Origin: Pseudomonas viridiflava
GTDB lineage: Bacteria > Pseudomonadota > Gammaproteobacteria > Pseudomonadales > Pseudomonadaceae
Assembly (NCBI RefSeq): GCF_900585905.1
Contig: NZ_UTVH01000121.1
Span: 124,001 to 188,000 of the forward strand
Direction: 5' to 3'
DNA length: 64,000 bases
A model generated the notes under the pieces. It made no database searches. It saw only the letters and a list, made by a program, of their open reading frames with translations, and was not told the DNA's origin. The stretch's first letter is position 1. Every line of letters begins with the position of its first letter. Both the position numbers and the translations under genes were made by a program. Below, in pieces: positions 1 through 9,934 of the stretch.

Positions 1-417
1 GTATTCGTTCGGGCAACGCAGTACGGAGAAGATGGTGCCGACCGGGGCGTTGATGTCGATGTTCGACGAGCCGTCCAGTGGGTCGAATACCAGCAGGTAG
101 GCGCCTTTCGGATACTTGCCCGGGATCTGGTAGGCATTGTCCATTTCTTCGGACGCCATGCCAGCCAGGTGGCCGCCCCATTCGTTGGCTTCCAGCAGGA
201 TCTCGTTGGAAATCACGTCGAGCTTCTTCTGCACTTCGCCCTGAACGTTCTCGGTGCCCATGCTGCCAAGCACGCCGCCCAGAGCGCCTTTGGAAACGGC
301 GTGGCTGATTTCCTTGCATGCACGCGCCACCACTTCGATCAGGAAACGCAGATCGGCAGGTGTGTTGTTGCTGCGGGTCTGCTCAATCAAATAGCGACTC
401 AAGGTAACGCGGGACAT
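1..417 (-). CDS. fbp: fructose-1,6-bisphosphatase class I, N-terminal part
   Basis: Hydrolyses fructose-1,6-bisphosphate to fructose-6-phosphate in gluconeogenesis, in the cytosol. Only the first 139 codons are in the window; the rest lies beyond base 1. The protein starts [13 protein letters not shown] and contains the class I metal and phosphate site [17 protein letters not shown] near residues 113-129, which is diagnostic. The start is the ATG at 417-415. glgP follows on the same strand upstream, separated by 430 bp of hairpin repeats, so co-transcription is doubtful. The partner in sugar storage metabolism (glgP) makes biological sense. Identification is firm; the gene is partial only because the window ends. 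Confidence 0.95.
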
Positions 418-660
418 GGAGAGCTCCGAATAGGGAATTGAAAACCCGCGCAGTTTAGCGCGAGTGGAGACGCAATACTGCCCATCAGACTGGGGCAAGG
501 GCGTTTGAGTTCACGGCTGAGCGATGTGGGGGTGGGAAATATTGCGAGGATGGAACGGTGATGGGCAGTGACACTGCATTATTTGTAAGAGCAGGCTAGC
601 TGGGGAAGGTGGCTGCGAGGAGTGAGGGGCGCGCGCAATGAACAGGTCCCTCTGCGCTGA

Positions 661-816
661 CCCCTTCGCGAGCAAGCTCGCTCCCACCGGATCATGGAGA
701 CCCGGCGGGTGAGGTGATCGGCAGTGAACCTGCATTGTTTGTGGGAGCAAGCTTGCTTGCGAAGAAGGCCTGCGAATAAAGGGAGCCGCCCCTTCGCGAG
801 CAAGCTCGCTCCCACC
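661..816. repeat. intergenic hairpin repeats between fbp and glgP
   Basis: Three arms of one repeat family fill this gap. CTTCGCGAGCAAGCTCGCTC at about 664-683 can pair with GTGGGAGCAAGCTTGCTTGC at 741-760, and a third arm nearly identical to the first lies at 791-814. The pattern matches the short palindromic extragenic elements frequent in Pseudomonas. It sits downstream of glgP on the glgP strand and could act as an mRNA 3' stabiliser or attenuator. The rest of the 418-847 gap (418-660) shows no gene that I can support. Confidence 0.8.
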
Positions 817-847
817 GGATCAAGGAGACCCGGCAGGAGCGCGGTTC

Positions 848-3298
848 TCAATCCAGCGCGTTCCAGATTTCGCTGGCGTACTCGCGAATGGTCCGGTCCG
901 AGGAGAACCAGCCCATGCGTGCGGTATTGAGCACCGCCGAGCGCCACCATTGCTTGGAGTCGTGCCAGTGGGCCTCGACCTTGGTCTGGGCTTCCCAGTA
1001 CGAATCGAAGTCGGCGCACACCAGGAAACGGTCGTAAGCCAGCAACTGGTCGATCAAGCCAACGTAGCGGTTTGGGTCATCCGGCGAGAACACACCGCCG
1101 CGAATCGCCTGCAGCACATCATTGAGTCGGCCCGATGCAGCGGCGTCCTCATAAGCGCTGTAGTCGCCCAGCTGCTTGCGCGCTTGTACCTCTTGCGAGG
1201 TCATGCCGAAGATGAACATGTGCTCCTGACCAATCTTTTCGCTCATTTCCACGTTGGCGCCGTCCAGCGTGCCGATGGTCAGCGCGCCGTTGAGGCCGAA
1301 CTTCATGTTACTGGTGCCTGATGCTTCAAGGCCGGCGGTGGAGATCTGCTCGGACAAATCGGCCGCCGGGATGATGCTCTCCGCCAGGCTGACGTTGTAG
1401 TTGGGCATGAACACGACCTTGAGCAGGCCGCGCACGGTCGGATCGTTGTTGACCGTACGAGCGATGTCGTTGGTCAGTTTGATGATCAGCTTGGCCGAGT
1501 GATAGCTGGCCGCCGCCTTGCCGGCGAAGATCTTCACGCGCGGCACCCAGTCCGTACCCGGCTCTGCACGTATCGCCTGATACAGCGCGACGGTGTGGAA
1601 CAGGTTGAGCAACTGGCGCTTGTACTCGTGGATCCGCTTGACCTGCACGTCGAACATCGCGGCCGGATTGACCACGATGCCCAGGCGCTCGTGGATGATC
1701 GCCGCCAGTGCGCGCTTGCTGTGCAGGCGCTGATCGGCGAACTGCTTGCGGAACGAACTCTTTTCGGCAAAGGGCTCGAGCTCGATCAGGCGCGTTTCGG
1801 CATTGTCGAGAACGTCTGCGCCCAACGACTCCACCAGCATTTCGGTGAGTTTCGGGTTGGCCTGGAACAGCCAGCGACGGAAAGTGATGCCGTTGGTTTT
1901 GTTGTTGATGCGCTCCGGGTAGAGCTTGTGCAGCTCAGCGAACACTGTCTTGCGCATCAACTGGGTGTGCAGCGCCGACACGCCGTTGACGCTGTGCGAA
2001 CCGAGGAACGCCAGGTTGCCCATGCGCACACGGCGGCCGTTTTCCTCTTCGATCAGCGAGACTGCGCGCAGCACGTCGAAGTCGTGGATGCCTTTGGTGC
2101 GCAGGGTGTCGATGTGTTGAGCGTTGATCATGTAGATGATCTGCATGTGGCGCGGCAGCATCCGCTCCATCAGGCCCACTGACCAGGTTTCCAGCGCCTC
2201 GGGCAGCAAGGTGTGGTTGGTGTAGGCGAGGGTGCCGACGGTGATCTTCCAGGCCACGTCCCAGGCGATGCCATGATTGTCGATCAATTGACGCATCAGT
2301 TCGGCAACGGCAATCGAGGGGTGCGTGTCGTTCATCTGGATGGCGGCGTGTTCCGCCAGGTCGAGCAACGTGCCATGCATATTCAGGTGGCGACGCAGCA
2401 AGTCTTGCAGCGAGGCCGAGACGAAGAAATATTCCTGACGCAGACGCAATTCCTGGCCTGCCTCGGTGGCGTCGTTGGGATAGAGGACGCGGGAAATACT
2501 TTCGGCGCGCACCACCTCGGCAACAGCGCCGAAGTGGTCACCGGCGTTGAACCGCTCCAGGTGCAGGTCTTCGACTGCCCGGGCGCGCCACAGACGCAGG
2601 GTATTCACGCTCTTGCCGCGCCAGCCAACCACCGGCGTGTCATAGGCGATGGCGCGCACGGTTTCCGAAGGGCGCCAGACCTGACGCTGCTCGCCCGCTT
2701 CGTTGATCAGGGTTTCAACGCTGCCGCTGAAGCCGATGGGGTACACCACTTCCGGACGTTCGAACTCCCAGGGGTTGCCGAAGTCCAGCCAGTTTTCGGT
2801 CTGCTCCTGTTGCCAGCCGTCGACGATGGCCTGACGGAACAGGCCGTGCTCGTAACGAATGCCATAGCCGTGGCCCGCGATGCCCAGGGTCGACATGCTT
2901 TCCATGAAGCAGGCTGCCAGTCGGCCGAGGCCGCCGTTGCCCAGCGCGGCGTCGGGTTCGAGCAGGCGAATGCGCTCGATGTCCACGCCCAGCTCGGTCA
3001 TCGCCTCACGCGCCGTTTCCAGCAGGCCAAGGTTGCTCAGGCTGTCATACAGCAGGCGGCCGATGAGAAATTCCAGAGAGAGGTAGTAGACCCGTTTCTG
3101 CACCTGGCGATAGATCTTGCGCGTGTGGTCCATCCAGTGCTCGACCAATTGGTCACGGGCGGCCAGCGCTACGGCTTCAAACCAGTCATGCTCAGACGCA
3201 TGAGCAGGGTCCTTGCCCACCTCATAGGTGAGTTTGGCAAGAATAGCGGCGCGGAAAGCAGCCACTTCAGCGTCACGTACAGGTGGTTCCTGAGACAT
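848..3298 (-). CDS. glgP: glycogen phosphorylase
   Basis: Phosphorolyses alpha-1,4-glucan to glucose-1-phosphate, in the cytosol. The 816-residue length is normal for bacterial GlgP. The PLP region EASGTSNMKFGLNGAL, with its lysine near residue 665, is present, as are the family blocks NGGLGRLAACFMES near residue 120 and QMNDTHPSIAV near residue 322. The start is the ATG at 3298-3296, after which the conserved phosphorylase fold begins at about residue 20. It ends with a typical C-terminus shortly before a repeat cluster. No other glg gene is in the window, so it is not in a glycogen operon here. Confidence 0.96.
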   Translation of the reverse strand: MSQEPPVRDAEVAAFRAAILAKLTYEVGKDPAHASEHDWFEAVALAARDQLVEHWMDHTRKIYRQVQKRVYYLSLEFLIGRLLYDSLSNLGLLETAREAMTELGVDIERIRLLEPDAALGNGGLGRLAACFMESMSTLGIAGHGYGIRYEHGLFRQAIVDGWQQEQTENWLDFGNPWEFERPEVVYPIGFSGSVETLINEAGEQRQVWRPSETVRAIAYDTPVVGWRGKSVNTLRLWRARAVEDLHLERFNAGDHFGAVAEVVRAESISRVLYPNDATEAGQELRLRQEYFFVSASLQDLLRRHLNMHGTLLDLAEHAAIQMNDTHPSIAVAELMRQLIDNHGIAWDVAWKITVGTLAYTNHTLLPEALETWSVGLMERMLPRHMQIIYMINAQHIDTLRTKGIHDFDVLRAVSLIEEENGRRVRMGNLAFLGSHSVNGVSALHTQLMRKTVFAELHKLYPERINNKTNGITFRRWLFQANPKLTEMLVESLGADVLDNAETRLIELEPFAEKSSFRKQFADQRLHSKRALAAIIHERLGIVVNPAAMFDVQVKRIHEYKRQLLNLFHTVALYQAIRAEPGTDWVPRVKIFAGKAAASYHSAKLIIKLTNDIARTVNNDPTVRGLLKVVFMPNYNVSLAESIIPAADLSEQISTAGLEASGTSNMKFGLNGALTIGTLDGANVEMSEKIGQEHMFIFGMTSQEVQARKQLGDYSAYEDAAASGRLNDVLQAIRGGVFSPDDPNRYVGLIDQLLAYDRFLVCADFDSYWEAQTKVEAHWHDSKQWWRSAVLNTARMGWFSSDRTIREYASEIWNALD

Positions 3299-3576
3299 CG
3301 ATACGACCTCAAGTAGTCAGACGAATGAAGGATGGTGAACCATGACTGTAGGGCGTCTGCTGAATCTTTTCCCGAAAATTCTTAAAAAGTCAGCGAAACG
3401 TCCTACCTTCCAATGCGTAGATTCCACCATCAATGGAGTAAACAACCGCCTTGCATTGATCGTTCCACATGCACCACGTACCCTTGCGCCAGAGCATGAA
3501 CATTCCTCGTTTCGGGTTTATGATGCCCAACGGCAGAATGATAGAAGCCCCAAAGAATCATCATCACGGAGCACCT

Positions 3577-4548
3577 ATGCAGACCTTGTACCCGGAGATA
3601 AAACCCTACGCCCGGCATGATCTGGCGGTGCAGTCGCCGCATGTCCTGTATGTCGATGAAAGCGGTTCCCCGGAAGGTCTGCCGGTGGTGTTTATTCATG
3701 GCGGCCCCGGTTCTGGCTGCGATGCCCAGAGTCGGCGCTACTTTGATCCCAACCTGTATCGCATCGTAACCTTCGATCAGCGCGGCTGCGGCCGCTCGAC
3801 GCCTCACGCCAGCCTTGAGCACAACACCACGTGGGATCTGGTCGCGGATCTTGAGCTGATCCGCGAACATCTCGGGATCGAAAAGTGGGTGCTGTTCGGC
3901 GGTTCCTGGGGCTCGACCCTGGCGCTGGCGTATGCCCAGACCCACCCTGATCGGGTGCACGCGATGATTCTTCGCGGCATATTTCTGGCGCGTGCGCAGG
4001 ATATCGAGTGGTTTTATCAGTCCGGCGCCAGCCGTTTGTTCCCGGATTACTGGCAGGATTACATCGCACCGATCCCTTCTGACGAGCGTGGCGATCTGCT
4101 TGGCGCGTTCCATAAGCGCCTGACCGGCACTGACCAGATCGCGCAGATGCATGCCGCCAAGGCGTGGTCCACCTGGGAAGGTCGCGCCGCGACGCTGCGG
4201 CCCAACCCGCAAGTGGTCGACCGCTTCTGCGAGCCCCACCGGGCGCTATCCATCGCCCGCATCGAATGCCACTACTTTACCCACAATGCCTTTCTTGAAG
4301 AAAACCAGCTGATCCGCGACATGCCCAAAATTGCCCATTTGCCGGGTATCATCGTGCATGGCCGTTACGACGCGATCTGCCCGCTGGACAACGCCTGGGC
4401 ATTGCACCAGGCCTGGCCCAACAGCGAGCTGCAAGTGATACGCGACGCGGGCCACGCGGCATCCGAGCCTGGCATCACCGACGCACTGGTGCGCGCGGCG
4501 GCCGAAGTCGCCCAGCGGCTGCTGGATCTGCCGCCGGAAGAGGCTTGA
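3577..4548 (+). CDS. pip: proline iminopeptidase
   Basis: Removes N-terminal proline from peptides; an alpha/beta-hydrolase of family S33. The 323 residues match the family length. Motifs seen are the oxyanion segment HGGPGSGC near residue 38, the nucleophile elbow GGSWGST near 109, the acid in HGRYDAICP near 266 and the base in DAGHAAS near 294. The frame stays open upstream to about 3469, but the ATG at 3577, preceded by GGAG, begins the conserved MQTLYPEI N-terminus, so I take it as the start. dtd follows 128 bp downstream on the same strand, and a hairpin repeat lies between them. Confidence 0.94.
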   Translation: MQTLYPEIKPYARHDLAVQSPHVLYVDESGSPEGLPVVFIHGGPGSGCDAQSRRYFDPNLYRIVTFDQRGCGRSTPHASLEHNTTWDLVADLELIREHLGIEKWVLFGGSWGSTLALAYAQTHPDRVHAMILRGIFLARAQDIEWFYQSGASRLFPDYWQDYIAPIPSDERGDLLGAFHKRLTGTDQIAQMHAAKAWSTWEGRAATLRPNPQVVDRFCEPHRALSIARIECHYFTHNAFLEENQLIRDMPKIAHLPGIIVHGRYDAICPLDNAWALHQAWPNSELQVIRDAGHAASEPGITDALVRAAAEVAQRLLDLPPEEA

Positions 4549-4554
4549 TTGTGC

Positions 4555-4640
4555 AGGGCTGGCGTTAGCCGGGAACAGGCTGTCGAACTCACTGCTTGTG
4601 CGGAGCTTTGAACACGCTTCCCGGTTACAGCCGGTCCTAC
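4555..4640. repeat. intergenic GGCTTTAGCCGGGAA-type hairpin (degenerate copy)
   Basis: The arms TTAGCCGGGAACAGG and CTTCCCGGTTACAGCCGG flank a variable loop. This is a diverged member of the family found more cleanly at 9935, 26531, 50892, 56856 and 63154. It lies between pip and dtd. Confidence 0.65.
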
Positions 4641-4676
4641 GGCATTCCTGCCTGGTTTCTGATTCGGGATCAATAA

Positions 4677-5114
4677 ATGAAAGGCTTATTGCAACGCGTG
4701 CGCAGTGCGAGGGTGGAAGTCGACGGGCAGACCGTCGGCGCAATCGACCAGGGCTTGCTGGTGCTGGTGGGGGTCGAGCCTCAAGACACTCAGGCCAGTG
4801 CCGATAAGTTGTTGCACAAGCTGTTGAACTATCGCGTGTTCAGCGATGCGGACGGCAAGATGAATCTTTCGTTGAAGGATGTCGCTGGCGGTTTGCTGCT
4901 GGTGTCTCAGTTCACGCTGGCCGCCGACACTAAAAGCGGCATGCGCCCGAGCTTCTCCAAGGCTGCTCCCCCAGCGTTGGGCCGTGAACTGTTCGACTAT
5001 TTGCTGACTCAGGCAAACGGTGCTCATGGCACTGTGGAATCGGGCCGGTTTGGTGCAGACATGCAAGTGCATCTGGTCAATGATGGCCCGGTGACTTTTC
5101 TGCTTGAGAGTTAA
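4677..5114 (+). CDS. dtd: D-aminoacyl-tRNA deacylase
   Basis: Hydrolyses D-amino acids from mischarged tRNAs as a homodimer in the cytosol. The 145-residue length is exactly typical. Both signature motifs are present: SQFTLAADTKSGMRPSF near residues 78-94, and the cross-subunit Gly-cisPro motif in NDGPVTFLLES at the C-terminus. The start ATG at 4677 gives the canonical MKGLLQRVRSARVEVDG. It follows pip at a distance that would allow co-transcription, a pairing also common in other pseudomonads. Confidence 0.96.
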   Translation: MKGLLQRVRSARVEVDGQTVGAIDQGLLVLVGVEPQDTQASADKLLHKLLNYRVFSDADGKMNLSLKDVAGGLLLVSQFTLAADTKSGMRPSFSKAAPPALGRELFDYLLTQANGAHGTVESGRFGADMQVHLVNDGPVTFLLES

Positions 5115-5378
5115 AATCGATCAAACTCATGGCGGCTCCGACTTATTAAGCTAAATATCATTAAATACTTCATCGGAGCTGATGCGTTGTAACGCGCGCT
5201 ACTGGATAATCGCGCGGTCCGGGCTCCGAGTTCGTGGCATCGTTTGGCAAGCGCAAGAGGCTGAGCCGACACCGCTTGGGGAATCATTAGGTTCTTTTGG
5301 AGTCGGAAGAGTGCTCGCCAACCCGGCAATTGACAGCTGGCCGTTGGTTTTTTCATCTGTTTTCGGCGAGGGTTGCTC

Positions 5379-7283
5379 GTGATTGTTAGTCCCTGTAATG
5401 CGGTAAATACACCTGGCAAGCGGTTGCGTAGCGTGCTGTTGGCAAGCTCCGCCCTGATCTCGTTGTTCAGCGCCACCCAGTTGTGGGCGTTCAGTCTTGA
5501 CGACGTCGCCAACAGAGCGAAGGAGTTGGCCGGGCAGAAGTACGAAGCCCCCAAGAGCAACCTGCCTGCAGAGTTTCGCGACATGAAGTTCGCGGACTAC
5601 CAGAAAATCCGCTTCCGTGAGGATCATGCCGAATGGGCGGGCGACCGAACGCCGTTCAAGGTGTCGTTCTATCACCAGGGCATGCATTTCGACACGCCGG
5701 TGAAAATCAACGAAGTCACCGCCACCAGCGTCGATGAGATCAAGTACGACGCCGCTCGATTTGACTTCGGCGATCTGAAAGTTGATCCCAAGGCCACCGA
5801 GAAACTGGGCTATGCCGGTTTCCGTGTCCTCTATCCGATCAACAAGGATGACAAGCAGGACGAAATCATGACCATGCTGGGCGCGAGTTATTTCCGCGTC
5901 ATCGGCAAGGGGCAGGTTTACGGCCTCTCGGCACGTGGCATGGCCATTGACACTGCGTTGCCATCGGGTGAAGAGTTCCCGCGCTTCACCGAATTCTGGA
6001 TCGAAAAGCCAGCCGCTGATGACAACCATCTGGTGATCTTCGCACTGCTGGATTCGCCCCGTGCAACCGGCGCCTACAAGCTGACCCTGCGGCCTGGCAC
6101 CAACACCCTGGTGGACGTGCAGTCGCGCATGTACCTGCGTGACAAGGTCACCAAGCTTGGCATCGCGCCGCTGACCAGCATGTACCTGTTCGGCGCCAAC
6201 CAGCCATCGCGCGTGAATAACTATCGCCGCGAGCTGCACGATTCCAACGGTCTGTCGATTCAGGCCGCCAACGGCCAATGGCTGTGGCGCCCACTGACCA
6301 ACCCGAAACACCTCGCCGTCAGCAGCTTCTCGGTTGAAAACCCGCGCGGTTTCGGTCTGCTGCAACGGGGTCGCGAATTCGGCAACTATGAAGACCTCGA
6401 CGACCGCTATGACAAGCGCCCGAGCGCCTGGATCGAGCCCAAGGGTGACTGGGGCAAAGGCACCGTCGATCTGGTCGAAATCCCGACTGCCGATGAAACC
6501 AACGACAACATCGTTGCTTTCTGGAAGCCGGAAACCCTGCCGGAGCCGGGTCAGCCTGTCGACTTCAACTATCGCCTGCACTGGACCATGGACGAGAAAT
6601 CGATCCATTCGCCAGACCTGGGCTGGGTCAAACAGACCCTGCGTTCGGCCGGCGACATTCGCCAGTCCAACCTGGTTCGTCAACTTGACGGCAGCGTAGC
6701 GTTCCAGATCGATTTCGTCGGTCCGATTCTCGCCTCCATGCCGGAAGACAAGACGATCCGCAGTCAGGTCACCACCGACACCAATACCGAGCTGGTTGAA
6801 AACAACCTGCGCTACAACCCGGTCACCAAAGGCTACCGCCTGACCCTGCGCGTCAAGGTCAAGGACGCCAACAAGCCGATCGAGATGCAGGCCTATCTGC
6901 TGCGCGAGAATCCGGCTGAACCGGGCAAGGAACCTGCGGTGCTGGTCGCTGATAAAGCGCAACTGGCTGACGAGAAGAAAGCTGCAGCCAAAGAAGCGGC
7001 GAAGAAAGACGTCCCTGCCGACGTGGCCAAGGTGGCCAAGGCTGAAGGCGCGAAAGAGGCTGCCAAGCCTGTTGACACTGCCAAGGCCGACACTGCCAAG
7101 GTTGATGCCGCCAAGCCTGCCGACGCCAAGGCTGATGTTGCCAAGACCGACGCTGCCAAAGACAAAGACGGCAATGCTGCCCAGCAGCCTGCCGCTCCTG
7201 CTGCAATCACCAATCCGGAACCGGCCAAGACGCTGCAAGTCATGACCGAGACCTGGAGCTACCAGTTGCCAGCCGATGAGTAA
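5379..7283 (+). CDS. opgG: periplasmic glucan biosynthesis protein OpgG (MdoG)
   Basis: Periplasmic protein needed to make and release osmoregulated periplasmic glucans with OpgH. In P. syringae this locus (hrpM) affects virulence. I choose the GTG at 5379, with GAGG 7 nt upstream, giving MIVSPCNAVNTPGKRL; a TTG at 5373 is too close to the same Shine-Dalgarno sequence. A signal peptide follows (hydrophobic LLASSALISLFSA, cleavage after QLWA near residue 40). The usual beta-sandwich regions run to about residue 520. Residues of about 524-607 are a Lys/Ala/Asp low-complexity stretch, after which the terminal TETWSYQLPADE strand resumes. The total of 634 residues is therefore longer than the roughly 510-residue enterobacterial protein. 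Its end overlaps opgH by 8 bp, indicating an operon. Confidence 0.95.
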   Translation: MIVSPCNAVNTPGKRLRSVLLASSALISLFSATQLWAFSLDDVANRAKELAGQKYEAPKSNLPAEFRDMKFADYQKIRFREDHAEWAGDRTPFKVSFYHQGMHFDTPVKINEVTATSVDEIKYDAARFDFGDLKVDPKATEKLGYAGFRVLYPINKDDKQDEIMTMLGASYFRVIGKGQVYGLSARGMAIDTALPSGEEFPRFTEFWIEKPAADDNHLVIFALLDSPRATGAYKLTLRPGTNTLVDVQSRMYLRDKVTKLGIAPLTSMYLFGANQPSRVNNYRRELHDSNGLSIQAANGQWLWRPLTNPKHLAVSSFSVENPRGFGLLQRGREFGNYEDLDDRYDKRPSAWIEPKGDWGKGTVDLVEIPTADETNDNIVAFWKPETLPEPGQPVDFNYRLHWTMDEKSIHSPDLGWVKQTLRSAGDIRQSNLVRQLDGSVAFQIDFVGPILASMPEDKTIRSQVTTDTNTELVENNLRYNPVTKGYRLTLRVKVKDANKPIEMQAYLLRENPAEPGKEPAVLVADKAQLADEKKAAAKEAAKKDVPADVAKVAKAEGAKEAAKPVDTAKADTAKVDAAKPADAKADVAKTDAAKDKDGNAAQQPAAPAAITNPEPAKTLQVMTETWSYQLPADE

Positions 7284-9855
7284 TTCCATGCCGGTGCCAG
7301 AGTCGCTCAGCGAGTACCTGGCGCATCTGCCGATGAGCGATCAGCAACGGGCCGAACTGGCCGGTTGCGCTTCGTTCGCTGAGCTGCACCAACGCCTCTC
7401 AGCCCAGCCTGTCGTCAACGCCACCGAAGCCTCGCAGGCTTCGGTGGGCAGCCGACTGACGCTCACGACTGCGGACGAACTGCGCGAGGCTGAAATGCTC
7501 GCCGTGGACGCCAACGGTCGTGTCTGCCTCAAGGCCACCCCGCCGATCAAGCGTACCAAAGTCGTGCCTGAGCCATGGCGCACCAATATTCTGGTGCGTG
7601 GCTGGCGTCGTCTGACCGGGCGCAGCAACCCGGTGGAGCCCAAGGTGGAGCGTGATCTGCCCAAGGCGCGCTGGCGCACCGTGGGGTCGATCCGTCGCTA
7701 TATCCTGTTGATCCTGATGCTGGGGCAAACGATTGTCGCGGGCTGGTACATGAAGGGCATCTTGCCGTACCAGGGCTGGTCCCTGGTATCGCTGGACGAA
7801 ATCACCCACCAGACCTTCGTGCAGACCATGTGGCAAGTACTGCCCTATGCCCTCCAGACCAGCATTCTGTTGCTGTTCGGCATCCTGTTCTGCTGGGTCT
7901 CGGCAGGTTTCTGGACAGCCCTGATGGGCTTCCTGGAATTGCTCACCGGCCGCGATAAGTACCGGATCTCCGGCGCTAGCGCGGGTAACGAGCCGATTGA
8001 AAAAGGCGCTCGCACCGCGCTGGTCATGCCGATCTGCAACGAAGACGTGCCGCGTGTATTTGCCGGCCTGCGGGCGACTTTCGAGTCGGTTGCCGCCACC
8101 GGTGATCTGGATCGTTTCGACTTCTTCGTCCTCAGCGACAGTAACGAAACCGATATCTGCGTGGCTGAGCAGCAGGCCTGGCTGGACGTGTGCCGCGAGA
8201 CCAAAGGCTTCGGCAGGATTTTCTATCGTCGTCGTCGCCGTCGCGTCAAACGCAAAAGCGGCAACCTCGATGACTTCTGCCGTCGCTGGGGCGGTGAGTA
8301 CCGCTACATGGTCGTCCTCGATGCCGACAGTGTCATGAGCGGCGAGTGCCTGACCAGTCTGGTTCGCCTGATGGAAGCCACGCCGGACGCCGGCATCATC
8401 CAGACCGCGCCGCGTGCCTCGGGCATGGACACGCTGTATGCCCGCATGCAGCAGTTTGCGACCCGTGTCTATGGTCCGCTGTTCACGGCAGGCCTGCACT
8501 TCTGGCAGTTGGGTGAATCCCACTATTGGGGTCACAACGCGATCATCCGCATGAAGCCTTTCATCGAGCACTGCGCCCTGGCGCCGTTGCCGGGCAAGGG
8601 CGCATTTGCCGGTGCGATTCTGTCCCACGACTTCGTCGAAGCTGCGCTGATGCGTCGTGCTGGCTGGGGCGTGTGGATTGCCTATGATCTGCCAGGCAGT
8701 TACGAAGAGTTGCCACCGAACCTGCTGGACGAACTCAAGCGTGACCGTCGCTGGTGCCACGGCAACCTGATGAACTTCAGGCTGTTCCTGGTCAAGGGCA
8801 TGCACCCGGTTCACCGCGCGGTGTTCCTGACCGGCGTGATGTCTTACCTGTCAGCGCCGCTGTGGTTCTTCTTTCTGGTGTTGTCCACGGCCTTGCTGGC
8901 GGTGAACACGCTGATGGAGCCGACCTACTTCCTTGAGCCTCGTCAGCTGTATCCGTTATGGCCTCAGTGGCACCCGGAAAAAGCCGTAGCGTTGTTCTCG
9001 ACCACCATTGTGCTGTTGTTCCTGCCCAAACTGCTCAGTGTCATTCTGATCTGGGCCAAGGGCGCGACGGGCTTTGGCGGCAAGTTCAAGGTCACCCTGT
9101 CGATGCTGATGGAAATGCTGTTCTCGGTGCTGCTGGCGCCGGTACGCATGCTGTTCCATACCCGTTTCGTCCTGGCGGCCTTCCTGGGCTGGGCTGCAAC
9201 CTGGAACTCGCCACAGCGCGACGACGACTCCACGCCGTGGATCGAAGCGGTCAAGCGTCACGGTCCGCAAACACTGCTGGGTGCCTGCTGGGCCTTGCTG
9301 GTGGCTTGGCTGAACCCAAGCTTCCTGTGGTGGCTGGCGCCTATCGTCGGCTCGCTGATGCTGTCGATTCCGGTGTCGGTGATCTCCAGCCGCACCGGTC
9401 TGGGCCTCAAGGCGCGCGACGACAAGTTCTTCCTCATTCCGGAAGAGCACACGCCGCCGCAAGAGCTGGTGTCGACTGATCTGTATACCCATGAGAACCG
9501 CTGGCATGCGCTGAAGCAGGGTTTCATTCGGGCGGTGGTCGATCCGCAGCAGAACGCGCTGGCTTGTGCGTTGGCAACGTCACGTCACCTGAACGCCGAA
9601 CCTATCGAGTTCGTGCGGATGGAGCGCGTACGTCATGCATTGGCAGTCGGGCCGGACAAGCTCGATAACCAGGAGCGCCTGATGCTGCTCAGCGACCCGG
9701 TGGCACTGGGTCGCCTGCACGAGCAAGTCTGGAGCGAGAACCATCCAGAGTGGCTGGCGGCGTGGCGGGCTTCGGTCGAAGCTGATCCTCACGCACCCTT
9801 GCTGCCCCTGCAGCCAATCGTGAAAGAGCTGCAAGCACCGCTCGTTCACGCTTGA
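7276..9855 (+). CDS. opgH: glucans biosynthesis glucosyltransferase OpgH (MdoH, HrpM)
   Basis: Inner-membrane family 2 glycosyltransferase that polymerises beta-1,2 glucan backbone from UDP-glucose. The length of 859 residues fits. Transmembrane segments occur near residues 140-160 and 195-230 and as a cluster at about 515-690. The catalytic VVLDADSVMSG lies near residue 345 and RDRRWCHGN (QxxRW-like) near 488. The start ATG at 7276 overlaps the opgG stop and gives MSNSMPVPESLSEYLAHLP, which matches other Pseudomonas HrpM N-termini as I know them. Translation is probably coupled to opgG. A strong intrinsic terminator follows at 9873. Confidence 0.96.
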   Translation: MSNSMPVPESLSEYLAHLPMSDQQRAELAGCASFAELHQRLSAQPVVNATEASQASVGSRLTLTTADELREAEMLAVDANGRVCLKATPPIKRTKVVPEPWRTNILVRGWRRLTGRSNPVEPKVERDLPKARWRTVGSIRRYILLILMLGQTIVAGWYMKGILPYQGWSLVSLDEITHQTFVQTMWQVLPYALQTSILLLFGILFCWVSAGFWTALMGFLELLTGRDKYRISGASAGNEPIEKGARTALVMPICNEDVPRVFAGLRATFESVAATGDLDRFDFFVLSDSNETDICVAEQQAWLDVCRETKGFGRIFYRRRRRRVKRKSGNLDDFCRRWGGEYRYMVVLDADSVMSGECLTSLVRLMEATPDAGIIQTAPRASGMDTLYARMQQFATRVYGPLFTAGLHFWQLGESHYWGHNAIIRMKPFIEHCALAPLPGKGAFAGAILSHDFVEAALMRRAGWGVWIAYDLPGSYEELPPNLLDELKRDRRWCHGNLMNFRLFLVKGMHPVHRAVFLTGVMSYLSAPLWFFFLVLSTALLAVNTLMEPTYFLEPRQLYPLWPQWHPEKAVALFSTTIVLLFLPKLLSVILIWAKGATGFGGKFKVTLSMLMEMLFSVLLAPVRMLFHTRFVLAAFLGWAATWNSPQRDDDSTPWIEAVKRHGPQTLLGACWALLVAWLNPSFLWWLAPIVGSLMLSIPVSVISSRTGLGLKARDDKFFLIPEEHTPPQELVSTDLYTHENRWHALKQGFIRAVVDPQQNALACALATSRHLNAEPIEFVRMERVRHALAVGPDKLDNQERLMLLSDPVALGRLHEQVWSENHPEWLAAWRASVEADPHAPLLPLQPIVKELQAPLVHA

Positions 9856-9872
9856 TTCAAAGCAGCTAAAAC

Positions 9873-9903
9873 AAAACGGCGCCCCGCAAGGGCGCCGTTT
9901 TTG
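9873..9903 (+). terminator. intrinsic terminator of opgGH
   Basis: A perfect 12-bp stem (AAAACGGCGCCC paired with GGGCGCCGTTTT) with loop CGCAA at 9885-9889 runs into a T-tract. It starts 17 nt after the opgH stop. Being symmetrical in A and T tracts, it could work in both directions. Confidence 0.9.
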
Positions 9904-9934
9904 TTTGTCCGGAACCAGCCAGTATGGAACCGAC

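Noticed and set aside
5199..7289. 696-codon minus-strand frame opposite opgG
   Set aside because: It is an antisense shadow of opgG with repetitive Gly/Leu/Val composition at its start and no start-site support.
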